Source: Halomonas maura (GTDB lineage Bacteria; Pseudomonadota; Gammaproteobacteria; Pseudomonadales; Halomonadaceae). Taken from it: DNA of 64,000 nt. The notes under the pieces are model-generated. The model ran no database searches and had not been told where the DNA came from. It saw nothing but the letters and a program-made list of their open reading frames with translations. Shown here in pieces: positions 9,657-19,009 of the stretch. The position numbers and the translations under genes were made by a program. The stretch is taken from positions 186,001 through 250,000 of the forward strand of contig NZ_JAUFPQ010000012.1 in the NCBI RefSeq assembly GCF_030409305.1, given 5' to 3'. How positions within the stretch are numbered: position 1 is the stretch's first letter; each line of letters opens with the position of its first letter.

Positions 9657-11120
9657 ATGAGCGGTGAAGTACTCATCAACCTGACGCCGATGGAGACCCG
9701 CGTCGCCGTGGTGGAGAACGGCGTGCTGCAGGAGGCCTTCATCGAGCGGGCGCGTCGTCGGGGCATCGTCGGCAACATCTACAAGGGCCGGGTCGTGCGC
9801 GTGCTGCCGGGGATGCAGGCCGCCTTCGTCGATATCGGCCTCGACCGCGCCGCCTTCATCCATGCCCATGAGGTGATGCCGCCGGGCACCCCCGCCGACG
9901 AACAGGTCTCCATCGCCCAACTGCTCCACGAGGGCCAGGCCCTGGTGGTCCAGGTCACCAAGGACCCGATCGGCTCCAAGGGCGCCCGGCTGACCACCCA
10001 CCTGTCGGTGCCGTCCCGCTACCTGGTCTACATGCCCGACTCGCCCCACCATGGCGTCTCCCAGCGCATCGAGGACGACGGCGAGCGAGAGCGGCTGCGG
10101 GCGCTGGTCGAGGCGGCCACCGAGGAACAGAGCCTCGAGGTCAGCGGGGGCTTCATCGTGCGCACCGCCGCCGAGGGGGTCAGCCTCGAGGAGCTCGCCG
10201 GCGACATGCACTTCCTGCTGCGGCTGTGGCGCAAGGTCAGCGAGCGCAAGGTCACCGCCTCGGCCCCCAGCGCCATCTACGACGACCTGCCGCTGTTCAT
10301 GCGCACCCTGCGCGACGTGATGCGTGACGACATCGAGAAGGTGCGCATCGATTCCCGGGAGAACCACGTCAAGCTGCTGGAGTTCGCCGAGGAGTTCATG
10401 CCCACGGCGGTGGAGCGCATCGAGCACTACGCCGGCGAGCGCCCGATCTTCGACCTGTTCAGTGTCGAGGACGAGATCCAGAAGGCGCTGGGCCGCAAGG
10501 TGCAGCTCAAGTCGGGAGGCTACCTGGTCATCGATCCCACCGAGGCGATGACCACCATCGACGTCAACACCGGCGGCTACGTGGGACACCGCAACCTCGA
10601 GGAGACGATCTTCAAGACCAACCTCGAGGCCGCCACCGCCATCGCCCGCCAGCTGCGGCTGCGCAACCTGGGCGGCATCATCATCATCGACTTCATCGAC
10701 ATGGAGGACCCGGAGCACCAGCGCCAGGTGCTGCGGGTGCTCGAGAAGTCGCTGGAGCGCGACCACGCCAAGACCAAGTGCACCGGCGTCACCGAGCTCG
10801 GCCTGGTCCAGGTGACCCGCAAGCGCACCCGGGAGAGCCTGGAGCAGACGCTCTGCGAGGCCTGCCCCTGCTGCCATGGCCGCGGCACGCTCAAGACCCC
10901 CGAGTCGGTGTGCTACGAGATCTTCCGCGAGATCCTGCGCGAGGAGCGCGCCTACAGCGCCGAGACCTATACGGTGCTGGCCTCGCAGTCGGTGGTCGAC
11001 CGACTGCTCGACGAGGAGTCGGCGGCCGTGGCGGACCTGGAGGAGTTCATCGGCAAGACCATCCGCTTCCAGGTGGAGTCCCACTATTCCCAGGAGCAGT
11101 ACGACATCGTGCTGATGTGA
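9657..11120 (+). CDS. rng: Ribonuclease G
   Basis: RNase G is a single-strand endoribonuclease that matures the 5' end of 16S rRNA and degrades some mRNAs. The 487-residue product begins MSGEVLINLTPMETRVAVVE and has an S1 domain (about residues 35-130, RGIVGNIYKGRVVRVLPGMQ). The DNase I-like catalytic part contains the DVNTGGYVG motif, and IIIDFID supplies metal-ligand aspartates. The CPCC within CEACPCCHGRG fits the CPxC zinc-link motif. It lacks the long disordered C-terminal scaffold of RNase E, which together with the mreBCD-maf context decides RNase G. AAGGA precedes the ATG. Confidence 0.97.
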   Translation: MSGEVLINLTPMETRVAVVENGVLQEAFIERARRRGIVGNIYKGRVVRVLPGMQAAFVDIGLDRAAFIHAHEVMPPGTPADEQVSIAQLLHEGQALVVQVTKDPIGSKGARLTTHLSVPSRYLVYMPDSPHHGVSQRIEDDGERERLRALVEAATEEQSLEVSGGFIVRTAAEGVSLEELAGDMHFLLRLWRKVSERKVTASAPSAIYDDLPLFMRTLRDVMRDDIEKVRIDSRENHVKLLEFAEEFMPTAVERIEHYAGERPIFDLFSVEDEIQKALGRKVQLKSGGYLVIDPTEAMTTIDVNTGGYVGHRNLEETIFKTNLEAATAIARQLRLRNLGGIIIIDFIDMEDPEHQRQVLRVLEKSLERDHAKTKCTGVTELGLVQVTRKRTRESLEQTLCEACPCCHGRGTLKTPESVCYEIFREILREERAYSAETYTVLASQSVVDRLLDEESAAVADLEEFIGKTIRFQVESHYSQEQYDIVLM

Positions 11121-11123
11121 GCC

Positions 11124-14100
11124 ATGTCGCCGACCCGTCTGGTCATTCGCTGGTCGCTGACGCTGCTGGCCCTGCTACTGACGCTGGCGGCGATGCTGGT
11201 GATCGTGGCGCAGCTGCTGCTCGGCCAGGCCGATCGTCTGACGCCGCGTCTCGAGGCGCTGCTCGCCAGCCGCTTCGAGGCGGCGGTCTCTCTGGGCGGC
11301 ATCGAGGGCGGCATGGCCGGCCTCGATCCGCGGCTCGAGGTGGCCGACCTGGCCTTCAAGGCCCGGCCGGGGCTGCGTGACGAGCCGCTGCTGGAGATCG
11401 AGACCGCTCGCCTGCGCCTGGACACCGCGGCGAGCCTGCGCCAGGGCATGCCGGTGGTGGCGGATGCGCGCCTCGCCGGGATCACCCTGCACCTCTACCA
11501 GGCCGCGGACCGGAGCTGGCAGTGGCCGGCACCCGCCGAGCTGCCCCCCGAACTGATCCCCGAGAGCGAGTTCGATCTCTCGCGCCTGGACTTCTGGGTC
11601 GGCGTGCTGCTGCGCCAGCGTGCCTGGGTCGAGGATGTCCGAGTGGTACTGCATGGCCGCCAGGGCGAGGCGGTCCTCGAGGCGCCCCGCCTGCTGATGG
11701 TCGGCGACGAGCGCAGCGCCCACCTGGAAGGCGAGGTCCGCCGCCGAGACCGCCCGGAGCAGGCCTTCCAGGTGGCAATGGAAGTGGTGCCGGGGGAGCA
11801 GGGGCTGGATGACTTCGGCGCCGCCCTGCAGGCCGACATGCCGTTGTCGAGCCTGATCGGGCTGTCCGAGCTGCTGGGCTACGATGACCTGCTGAGCGTC
11901 GACGAGGCCGAGGGCGAGGCGCGACTCTGGGGGCGCTGGACCCGCGGCCGTCTCGCCGACGTGCGCCTGGACATCGAGGCGCCGCGCCTGGCCCTCAACC
12001 AGCGCACGCCACCCGCCGAGGGCGCCGCCGGTTCCGGTGTCGTGCTCAAGGAGGCGGTGCTCAAGGGCCAGTGGCTGCGTGGCGAGGGCGGTGATGACTG
12101 GCAGGCCTGGTTCGAGGGGGATGCCCGTAATGCCACCGGCAGCGTCGACCCGGCGTCCGGTCCCCCCGTGCCCCGCTACTGGCACCTGCAGAGCCGGCCG
12201 GACGGCTGGTGGCTCAACGCCAGTGGCTTCGACCTGGGCGCGCTGGCCGCCTGGCGGGAGCGCCTGCCGCTGCCCGAGGGGCTCTCGCGCACCGTGGCCA
12301 GCCTGGCCCCCCGGGGGCGGGTCTCGGCGCTGGGCCTGGGCCGGCGCGACGGCCAGTGGCAGGCCCGGGTCAGCGCCACCGAGGTCGCCGTCTCGCCCTG
12401 GCAGCAGGCCCCGGGGGGCGGTCCCCTGGACATCTGGCTGGAGGCCGACGGCACCCGCGGTCGGGTGCGCTTCGTCGACAGCGGCGGCGCCGAGCTGGCG
12501 TTCCCCGAGATCTTCTCCGCGCCGCTGGCCCTGGACCACGCCAGCGGGCGGGTCGACTGGGTGTATGACGGGCCGCGCAGCTTCGTCAGCGGACGGCAGC
12601 TGGCGATTGGCTGGCAGGGCGCCGAGGTCGAGGGCGGCTTCGGCCTGTCCGTCGGCGGGCCGGGGCGCGGGGGCTTCGGCCTGCAACTGGACTTCCGCGA
12701 CGTGGACGCCGTGTCGCGGCCGCTGACGGACTGGCTGCCCATGCCACTGCTGCGTGAACGGGTCGACCCCGAGCTCGCCGAGTGGCTCGCCGGGGGGCTG
12801 GCCGGCCGGGTGCCGGAGGGGGCGCTGCGGCTGCACGTCCCGGTGTCCCGCGAGTCCCGCAACGCGACCACGCCGATCGACCCGACGCTGGGCCTGGCCC
12901 TCGAGGTGCGCGACGGTCACTTGCCCTACGCCCCCGGCTGGCCGGCCGTGGATGGCGTCGAGGGGCGTCTCGAACTCGAGGGGGAACGTCTCACCGCCCG
13001 GGTGGCCCGCGCCGAGAGCCTGGGGGTCCAGGCCCGGGATGCCGTGGTGCGGATGGTCGACGAGACCCTCGAGGTCACCTCCCCGCTGAGCGCCGACGTC
13101 CCGGCGTTGACCCGCTATCTCGCCGCCATGCCCGTCGACAACACCTCGTTGGCCGCCGACTGGCAGGGCGACGGCCGGGTAGAGGGACGCCTCGCCCTGT
13201 CCCTGCCATTGGCCGACCCCGAGGCCCTGTCGCTGGACATCAGCGGCGAGGCGACGCTGCCGCGCCTGGTGCATTCGCCCACCGGCCTGGTCATCGAATC
13301 CCTGGCGGGTCCCCTGGCCTGGCACCAGCAGGGCGAGGCCGGCGTCCTGGAGGGACGGCTCGACGGACGCCTGCTGGGCGGGCCCGTCGAGGCCGACATC
13401 GACACCGGCGGCGAGGGCATCGCGATGTCCGGGACCGCCGCCGTCGAGGCGCTGCTCGACCAGGGGGCCCCGAAGGGGGCGAACCAGATCGTCTCCGGCC
13501 GGCTGCCCTGGCAGGCGCGCCTGGCGTTCGGCGAGGGGCCGCCCAGGCTGACGCTGGAGAGCGCCCTCCAGGGCACCGCCATCGACCTGCCGGCCCCGCT
13601 CGGCAAGGCGGCCGAGGAGATTCGGCCGCTGCGGCTGTCCGCCGAGCTGGGCGAGACGCTGCACGTCTCCGGCCGCCTCGGCGCGCGGCTCGGGCTGCGC
13701 TGGCGGGACCGGGGCGGCGGCCAGGGCCAGGTGTGGCTGGGCGGGGGCGGGCCCACGGCCTGGCCGGCCGAGCCCGGCTGGTCGGTGCAGGCCTACCTGC
13801 CGCGGCTGGCCCCCGGCGACTGGGCGCGGCGGCTGTCGCCCCTGGCCGGCGATCTCGGGGCGCCGGGCGGCGGCCAGGGCCTGGCCCGGCTGACCCTGGA
13901 CACCGACTGCCTGAGCGTCCACGACCGCTGTCTCGGCTCGCTGATCGTCGACGGCCGCCCCGTATCCGGGGGCTGGGACCTGGCCCTCGATGGCACCCTG
14001 CTGGCCGGCCGGGTCGTCTACCGCGAGGACCAGGCCTTGCCGCTGGACGTGTCTCTGAGCAGCCTGTCGCTGGAGGGCTGGTTGCCCGGCGAGGCCGGGG

Positions 14101-14981
14101 GCGGCGGCGAGCTCTTCGACGAACTCGACGCGGCGCCGGACCCGGTGCCCATGCCGGACTGGCTCGGTGAGCTGCCCGCGGGGCGCCTGCGGGTGGCCGA
14201 CATCCACTGGCGGGCCCGGCGGCTCGGCCCCGTTACCGCCTACTGGCGGGCTACCCCCGAGCAGCTGGTGGTGGATCCGGTCGGCCTGACCCTGGGAGAG
14301 ATCTCGGCTCACGGCAACCTGACCTGGGAGGCCACCGGGCCCGAGGCCAGCCTGACCCGGGCACGGCTGTCGCTGGACGGTCGCGACCTGGGCTCGGCCC
14401 TGGAGGCCCTGGGCCAGCCGGTGGCGGTGCGCAGCAGCGAGACGCGAGTCGACAGCCAGCTGGCCTGGCCCGGCGCCCCCTGGCAATTCGCCCTGGCCCG
14501 GTCCCGGGGCAACATCGGGGTCGAGCTGCGCGACGGCCGCTTCGTCAACCTCGAGTCCCCCTCCGCCCGGGTGGTCGGCCTGCTCAACGTCGACAACCTG
14601 CTGCGCCGGCTGACCCTGGACTTTTCCGACATCACCGGCCGGGGCACCGCCTTCGATCGTGTCAGCGGCGCGGCGACCCTGTATGGTGGCGTGCTGGAGA
14701 CCCGGGGGCCGGTGATCATCGACGGACCGGCGACCCGTTTCACCCTGCAGGGCAACGTCGACCTGGCCCGTCGGGAACTCGATCAGCGGCTCGGCGTCAC
14801 AGTCCCGGTGAGCAACAACCTGCCACTGGCAGCGGTGATCGCCGGCGCCCCCGTGGTGGGCGGCGCGCTGTTCATCGCCGACAAGATCTTCGGCGATGCC
14901 ATCGATCGCGTGACCCGAATTCACTATCGCGTGCAGGGGCCCTGGACCTCGCCGCGCATCTCTCTGGAAAGTGCCGAATGA
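11124..14981 (+). CDS. yhdP: YhdP family AsmA-like envelope protein
   Basis: YhdP is one of the large AsmA-like proteins that, with TamB and YdbH, carry phospholipids from inner to outer membrane through a hydrophobic groove. The 1285-residue protein has one N-terminal membrane anchor (residues about 9-32, [20 protein letters not shown]), then a long beta-rich periplasmic region. Its C-terminus contains the DUF3971/AsmA-type stretch with [17 protein letters not shown] and [20 protein letters not shown], a clear family signature. It starts three bases after rng and overlaps tldD by four (ATGA). Length is close to the roughly 1270 of E. coli. An equally long antisense frame is a GC artefact. 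Confidence 0.94.
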   Translation: MSPTRLVIRWSLTLLALLLTLAAMLVIVAQLLLGQADRLTPRLEALLASRFEAAVSLGGIEGGMAGLDPRLEVADLAFKARPGLRDEPLLEIETARLRLDTAASLRQGMPVVADARLAGITLHLYQAADRSWQWPAPAELPPELIPESEFDLSRLDFWVGVLLRQRAWVEDVRVVLHGRQGEAVLEAPRLLMVGDERSAHLEGEVRRRDRPEQAFQVAMEVVPGEQGLDDFGAALQADMPLSSLIGLSELLGYDDLLSVDEAEGEARLWGRWTRGRLADVRLDIEAPRLALNQRTPPAEGAAGSGVVLKEAVLKGQWLRGEGGDDWQAWFEGDARNATGSVDPASGPPVPRYWHLQSRPDGWWLNASGFDLGALAAWRERLPLPEGLSRTVASLAPRGRVSALGLGRRDGQWQARVSATEVAVSPWQQAPGGGPLDIWLEADGTRGRVRFVDSGGAELAFPEIFSAPLALDHASGRVDWVYDGPRSFVSGRQLAIGWQGAEVEGGFGLSVGGPGRGGFGLQLDFRDVDAVSRPLTDWLPMPLLRERVDPELAEWLAGGLAGRVPEGALRLHVPVSRESRNATTPIDPTLGLALEVRDGHLPYAPGWPAVDGVEGRLELEGERLTARVARAESLGVQARDAVVRMVDETLEVTSPLSADVPALTRYLAAMPVDNTSLAADWQGDGRVEGRLALSLPLADPEALSLDISGEATLPRLVHSPTGLVIESLAGPLAWHQQGEAGVLEGRLDGRLLGGPVEADIDTGGEGIAMSGTAAVEALLDQGAPKGANQIVSGRLPWQARLAFGEGPPRLTLESALQGTAIDLPAPLGKAAEEIRPLRLSAELGETLHVSGRLGARLGLRWRDRGGGQGQVWLGGGGPTAWPAEPGWSVQAYLPRLAPGDWARRLSPLAGDLGAPGGGQGLARLTLDTDCLSVHDRCLGSLIVDGRPVSGGWDLALDGTLLAGRVVYREDQALPLDVSLSSLSLEGWLPGEAGGGGELFDELDAAPDPVPMPDWLGELPAGRLRVADIHWRARRLGPVTAYWRATPEQLVVDPVGLTLGEISAHGNLTWEATGPEASLTRARLSLDGRDLGSALEALGQPVAVRSSETRVDSQLAWPGAPWQFALARSRGNIGVELRDGRFVNLESPSARVVGLLNVDNLLRRLTLDFSDITGRGTAFDRVSGAATLYGGVLETRGPVIIDGPATRFTLQGNVDLARRELDQRLGVTVPVSNNLPLAAVIAGAPVVGGALFIADKIFGDAIDRVTRIHYRVQGPWTSPRISLESAE

Positions 14982-16432
14982 CATCACAGACCCACTCCCT
15001 GCTCGACCAGGCCACCGAGGTGCTGCTCGCCCCCGGTGGCCTCGACCTCGCGGCCATGGAGGCCGGCCTCGGCCATGCCCTGGGGCCCGGCATCGACTAC
15101 GCCGATCTCTACTTCCAGCGCAGCTGGCACGAGGGCTGGGTGCTGGAGGACGGCGAGGTCAAGGAGGCCAGCTACAATATCGACGGTGGCGTCGGGGTGC
15201 GGGCCATGGCCGGCGAGAAGACCGGCTTCGCCTACTCCAACCAGATCACCGCCGATGCCCTGGCCGAGACCGGGCGCACCGCCGCCGGCATCGTCAGGAG
15301 TGGCGCCCGGCTGGCGGCGGCCCCGCAGGTGCTGGCCGCGCCGGCGGGCCGCTATGCCGGCATCGACCCGCTGTCGGGGCTGTCCGCCGATGACAAGATC
15401 GCCATGCTCAAGCTCGCCGACCGGGTGGCCCGCGCGGCGGACCCGGCGGTGAGCCAGGTCAGCGCCTCCCTGACCGGGGTCTACGAGGTGGTGCTGGTGC
15501 GCGCCAGCGACGGCACCCTGGCCGCGGACATCCGCCCGCTGGTGCGTCTCAACGTCAGCGTCATCGCGGTCCGCGACGGTCGTCGGGAGCGCGGCAGCGC
15601 CGGTGGCGGCGGTCGCTATGCCATGGCGCGCCTGCGCGACGAGAATGTCGCCGAGCGCTATGCCCGGGAGGCGGTACGCCAGGCCCTGGTCAACCTCGAC
15701 GCCGTGGATGCCCCCGCCGGCCAGATGCCGGTGGTGCTGGGCGCCGGCTGGCCGGGCATCCTGCTCCACGAGGCCGTCGGCCACGGCCTGGAAGGGGACT
15801 TCAACCGCAAGGGCAGCTCGGCCTTCGCCGGTCGCATGGGCCAGCGCGTGGCCGCTCCCGGCGTCACCGTGGTCGACGACGCGACCCTCGCCGACCGTCG
15901 CGGCTCGATGACCATCGACGACGAGGGCACGCCGGGGCAGGACACGACCCTGATCGAGGACGGCATCCTCACCGGCTACATGCAGGACAAGCTCAATGCC
16001 CGGCTGATGGGCATGGCGCCCACCGGCAACGCCCGTCGCGAGTCCTTCGCCCATCTGCCCATGCCACGCATGACCAACACCTACATGCGGGCCGGCAACG
16101 ACGACCCCGCCGATATCATCAAGAGCGTCTCGCGGGGGCTCTATGCGGTCAGCTTCGGCGGCGGCCAGGTGGACATCACCTCGGGCAAGTTCGTGTTCTC
16201 GGCGAGCGAGGCCTACCTGATCGAGGACGGCCGGATCACCGCGCCGGTGAAGGGCGCGACCCTGATCGGCAACGGTCCCGAGGCCATGGGGCGGGTCTCG
16301 ATGATCGGCCACGACCTGGAGCTGGACACCGGGATCGGCGTGTGCGGCAAGGAAGGCCAGGGCGTGCCGGTGGGCGTGGGCCAGCCGACGCTGAAGCTGG
16401 ACGAACTGACCGTGGGCGGCACCCAGTCATAA
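14978..16432 (+). CDS. tldD: Metalloprotease TldD
   Basis: TldD is the catalytic half of the TldD/TldE zinc protease, which cleaves unfolded peptides, matures microcin B17 in E. coli and degrades the antitoxin CcdA. The zinc-binding [11 protein letters not shown] motif is present at about residues 260-270, along with [13 protein letters not shown] and the C-terminal [16 protein letters not shown] block. Length is 484, close to the usual 481. The start overlaps the yhdP stop. In Pseudomonas I recall a nitrilase gene between yhdP and tldD; it is absent here. The TldE partner (pmbA) lies 0.8 kb downstream beyond darP. Confidence 0.96.
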   Translation: MTSQTHSLLDQATEVLLAPGGLDLAAMEAGLGHALGPGIDYADLYFQRSWHEGWVLEDGEVKEASYNIDGGVGVRAMAGEKTGFAYSNQITADALAETGRTAAGIVRSGARLAAAPQVLAAPAGRYAGIDPLSGLSADDKIAMLKLADRVARAADPAVSQVSASLTGVYEVVLVRASDGTLAADIRPLVRLNVSVIAVRDGRRERGSAGGGGRYAMARLRDENVAERYAREAVRQALVNLDAVDAPAGQMPVVLGAGWPGILLHEAVGHGLEGDFNRKGSSAFAGRMGQRVAAPGVTVVDDATLADRRGSMTIDDEGTPGQDTTLIEDGILTGYMQDKLNARLMGMAPTGNARRESFAHLPMPRMTNTYMRAGNDDPADIIKSVSRGLYAVSFGGGQVDITSGKFVFSASEAYLIEDGRITAPVKGATLIGNGPEAMGRVSMIGHDLELDTGIGVCGKEGQGVPVGVGQPTLKLDELTVGGTQS

Positions 16433-16490
16433 AGCTCGAAGCTGGAAGAGCGCCGCTTCGCGGCTGGAAGCTGGAAGGGAAAATCTTGGT
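16433..16490. repeat. GC-rich spacer repeat with internal dyad
   Basis: Directly after the tldD stop, GCTGGAAG occurs at about 16441, and a second time in the block GCGGCTGGAAGCTGGAAG at about 16461-16478. A very similar arrangement (GAAGCTG, GCGCC, CGCGGC, GCTGGAAG) is found after zapE near 37970-38015, and the GCTGGAAGCACC part recurs after pmbA near 18663, so this looks like a dispersed repeat. Confidence 0.5.
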
Positions 16491-16491
16491 G

Positions 16492-16547
16492 GCTTCGGGC
16501 TTCGGGCTTCGGGCTTCGGGCTTCGGGCTTCGGGCTTCGGGCTTCGG
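16492..16547 (+). repeat. Tandem heptamer array, eight copies of GCTTCGG
   Basis: Eight exact head-to-tail copies of GCTTCGG span 56 bases between the convergent tldD and darP genes, followed by GCC. There are no unique spacers, so it is a simple-sequence repeat and not a CRISPR. Copy number is likely to vary between strains through slippage. It lies outside any gene. Confidence 0.9.
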
Positions 16548-16559
16548 GCCGCCAGAATC

Positions 16560-16633
16560 GTAGGGTGGATAAGCGTCAGCGCATCCACCGAGGAACTGGC
16601 GGATGCGCTCGCAGGCTCGCTTATCCGCCCTAC
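16560..16633. repeat. Large imperfect inverted repeat between tldD and darP
   Basis: The left arm 16560-16589 (beginning GTAGGGTGGATAAGCG) and right arm 16598-16633 (ending CGCTTATCCGCCCTAC) pair with few mismatches, leaving a short loop. Intergenic palindromes that begin GTAGGGTGGATAA are widespread in gammaproteobacterial genomes. The right arm contains the darP stop codon, so the element may end both convergent transcripts. Confidence 0.75.
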
Positions 16634-17136
16634 AGGCCGGCCGTGTCGCGGATCAGCCTGAACAGCCGGCGGGCATTGGTGGGCGGCTTGCCCTGCTCGC
16701 GCTCGCGGCGGGCGTTGCGGATCAGCTGGCGCAGCGCCTGGCGGTCGACGTCGGGGAACTCGGCGATGAAGGCCTCGACGGCGTCGTCGCCCTCGTCGAC
16801 CAGCCGGTCGCGCCACTTCTCCAGGCGATGGAAGGTGTGGTCACGGCGCAGCTGCTCCTGGTCGATCTCGTCGAACACCGCCTGGATGCCGGCGAGGTCC
16901 TCGCGTCGCATCAGCTTGCCGACGTACTGCATATGGCGTCGGCGGGCTTCCCGGGCACGGACCCGCCCGGTCTCCTCGATGGCCGCGAGCAGGTCGTCGG
17001 AGAGGGGAAAGCGGGCCCGTTCGGCCGCGCTCATGGCGATCAGCCGTTCGCCGAGGGCCTGCAGCGCGTGCATCTCGCGCTTGAGTTGGGACTTGCTGGG
17101 CCGTTCGTCGGCCGGAGAGACATCATCCTGGGTCAT
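16630..17136 (-). CDS. darP: Ribosome biogenesis factor DarP (YjgA, DUF615)
   Basis: DarP (formerly YjgA) binds late 50S assembly intermediates and helps the peptidyl transferase centre mature. The 168-residue product is rich in charged helices and shows the DUF615 features SKSQLKREMHALQALGERL near the start, RRRHMQYVGKLMR in the middle and a C-terminal RQLIRNAR stretch ending in FRLIRD. AGGA precedes the ATG. It lies opposite to and between the tldD and pmbA genes, and this grouping is conserved in related bacteria. Confidence 0.94.
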   Translation of the reverse strand: MTQDDVSPADERPSKSQLKREMHALQALGERLIAMSAAERARFPLSDDLLAAIEETGRVRAREARRRHMQYVGKLMRREDLAGIQAVFDEIDQEQLRRDHTFHRLEKWRDRLVDEGDDAVEAFIAEFPDVDRQALRQLIRNARREREQGKPPTNARRLFRLIRDTAGL

Positions 17137-17264
17137 GCGGCGTCCTGGGTCGTGAGGATTCGGGGCGTGGGATCGGCCCAGTATACCAGCCTGTCGCGGC
17201 GGGCTGGACGCATGCCATATTCTGCAGCATCGGCCCGCAGGCCGGTCGAGTAAGGAGAGAGATC

Positions 17265-18605
17265 ATGACACAGGCTTTCGATGCCGCCGCCCAGCAGTCG
17301 CTGCTGGAAACCCGCGCCGAGGCGGCCCTGGCGCTGGCGCGCCGGTTGGGCGCCGACGCCTGCGAGGTGGGGGCCAGCGTCGACCAGGGGGTCGGCGTCA
17401 ATGTGCGCGAGGGCGAGGTGGAAACCGTCGAGCTGTCGCGGGACCAGGGCATCGCGGTGACCGTCTACGTGGGGCAACGCAAGGGCAGTGCCTCGTCCAC
17501 GGATGCCGGCGAGGCCTCGATCCGCGACGTGGTGGAGAAGGCCCTGGCGATCGCCCGTCACACCGGCGAGGACCCGGCCGCGGGACTGGCCGATGCCGCG
17601 CTGATGGCCCGCGAGCGGCCGGACCTCGACGTCCACCATCCCTGGCCGCTGACCACCGAGCAGGCCATCGACCTGGCGCTGGCCTGCGAGGGCGCCGGTC
17701 GCGGCATGGCGGGGATCAAGAGTTCCGACGGCGCCGGCCTCTCCAGCGGTGAGGGCGTGCGGGTCTACGCCAACAGCCACGGCTTCCTGGGCAGCCAGCG
17801 CGGCAGCCGCCATTCGCTGTCCTGCATGTTGATCGCCGAGGACGAGGGCGGCATGCAGCGCGACTACGACTACACCAGCGCGCGCAACCCCCATGACCTG
17901 CTCGCCCCGGAGGCGGTGGGCGAGAGCGCGGCGCGGCGCACCCTGCGGCGGCTGGGCGCGCGGCGCCCGGCCACCGGTCGCCTGCCGGTGCTGTTCGATC
18001 CGACCCTGGCCGCGGGCCTGGTCGGCCACCTGTTGGGGGCGATCGCCGGTGGGGCCCTCTACCGCCAGTCCTCCTTCCTCTGCGAGCGACTCGGCGCGAG
18101 CCTCTTCCCGGACTGGTTCTCGCTGTTCGAGCGGCCCACGGAGGTCGGCGCCATGGCCAGCAGCCCCTTCGACAACGACGGTGTGGCGACCCGCGACAAC
18201 GTCTTCATCGAGCGCGGTCGGCTGGCCAGCTACATGCTCTCCGCCTACAGCGCCCGGCGCCTGGGCATGGTGACCACCGGCAATGCCGGCGGGGCCCGCA
18301 ACCTGCGCCTCGATGCGCCGCTCGCCTCCCGCGATGCCCTGCTCGAGCGGATGGGGCGCGGCGTGCTGGTCACCGAGCTGATGGGCCAGGGGGTCAACGG
18401 CGTCACCGGCGACTACTCGCGGGGCGCGGCGGGCTTCTGGGTCGAGGACGGCGAGATCCAGTACCCGGTGGAGGAATTCACCATCGCCGGCAACCTGGAG
18501 GCGATGTTCAAGGGGCTGGTCGGCGTCGGTGACGACATCGACACCCGCGGCAGCATCCATTCCGGCAGTTGGCTGATCGATGAGATGACCGTCGCCGGCG
18601 CGTAG
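17265..18605 (+). CDS. pmbA: Metalloprotease subunit TldE (PmbA)
   Basis: PmbA/TldE pairs with TldD; it has the same fold but no HExxxH zinc site, which fits its structural role. The 446-residue product has the family blocks GVGVNVREGEVETVE (about residues 43-57), GNAGGARNLRL and LMGQGVNGVTGDYSRGAAGFWVEDGEIQYPV near the C-terminus, where the last motif lines the active cleft. A strong AAGGAGAG sits before the ATG. It runs divergently from darP and ends in a spacer with a repeat and a hairpin. Confidence 0.96.
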   Translation: MTQAFDAAAQQSLLETRAEAALALARRLGADACEVGASVDQGVGVNVREGEVETVELSRDQGIAVTVYVGQRKGSASSTDAGEASIRDVVEKALAIARHTGEDPAAGLADAALMARERPDLDVHHPWPLTTEQAIDLALACEGAGRGMAGIKSSDGAGLSSGEGVRVYANSHGFLGSQRGSRHSLSCMLIAEDEGGMQRDYDYTSARNPHDLLAPEAVGESAARRTLRRLGARRPATGRLPVLFDPTLAAGLVGHLLGAIAGGALYRQSSFLCERLGASLFPDWFSLFERPTEVGAMASSPFDNDGVATRDNVFIERGRLASYMLSAYSARRLGMVTTGNAGGARNLRLDAPLASRDALLERMGRGVLVTELMGQGVNGVTGDYSRGAAGFWVEDGEIQYPVEEFTIAGNLEAMFKGLVGVGDDIDTRGSIHSGSWLIDEMTVAGA

Positions 18606-18656
18606 CGCCCGAGACGCGGCTGCGCCGCTCGAAGAAGCAACAGCGGCGCGACGCGC

Positions 18657-18733
18657 CTGGACGCTGGAAGCACCACCGCCCCTAGGCACTCGCCATAGGG
18701 GCGGTTCGCGTTACGCAGCCTGCCAGCGTCCAG
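18657..18733. repeat. Nested inverted repeat in the pmbA-npr convergent spacer
   Basis: The outer arms CTGGACGCTGG (18657-18667) and CCAGCGTCCAG (18723-18733) are perfect complements enclosing the inner hairpin at 18675-18705. The segment GCTGGAAGCACC at about 18663-18674 also occurs after zapE (near 38000), and GCTGGAAG recurs after tldD. The element fills most of the 131-base spacer. Confidence 0.6.
18675..18705. terminator. Probable bidirectional terminator of pmbA and the npr operon
   Basis: ACCGCCCCTA (18675-18684) pairs perfectly with TAGGGGCGGT (18696-18705). It sits between two convergent genes, pmbA ending at 18605 and npr ending at 18737. T-runs are short, so the call rests mainly on stem strength and position. 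Confidence 0.5.
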
Positions 18734-18736
18734 CGT

Positions 18737-19006
18737 TCAAACGTCCTCGTCGAAGCGGGCGTGGAACAGCGCCTCGAGGGCGTCCAGCACCGCCTCGCCA
18801 TCCTCGCCCTCGGCCTCGAGGGTGAGCTCGGTGCCGCAGGGCGCGGCAAGCATCAACAGTGCCATGATATTGGCCGCGTCGGCCTGCTGCTGCCCATGGT
18901 AGACGGTGACCTGCGAGGCATAGGGCTGGCAGCACTGCACCAGGCGGGTGGCCGCGCGGGCGTGCAGGCCGCGCTTGTTGGTCAGGGTGAGCTTGCGTCT
19001 CGGCAC
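18737..19006 (-). CDS. ptsO: Nitrogen-PTS phosphocarrier protein NPr
   Basis: NPr is the HPr-like carrier that passes phosphate from EI-Ntr to EIIA-Ntr in the regulatory nitrogen PTS. The 89-residue protein has the phosphohistidine site RGLHARAAT with His15. At the position matching HPr Ser46 there is Asn46 (ADAANIMALLML). The start is a GTG three bases past the rapZ stop. It is the last gene of rpoN-hpf-ptsN-rapZ-npr. The C-terminus FDEDV matches E. coli NPr. EI-Ntr (ptsP) is not in the window. Confidence 0.94.
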   Translation of the reverse strand: MPRRKLTLTNKRGLHARAATRLVQCCQPYASQVTVYHGQQQADAANIMALLMLAAPCGTELTLEAEGEDGEAVLDALEALFHARFDEDV

Positions 19007-19009
19007 GTC

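Noticed and set aside
11175..14987. A 1270-codon open frame antisense to yhdP
   Set aside because: It mirrors yhdP over its whole length, has no recognisable motif and a composition typical of reverse-complement frames in GC-rich DNA.
16492..16547. CRISPR array
   Set aside because: The units are seven bases with no unique spacers and no cas genes nearby.
16342..16563. Repeat-peptide gene reading through the heptamer array
   Set aside because: It begins inside tldD in another frame and owes its length to the simple repeat.
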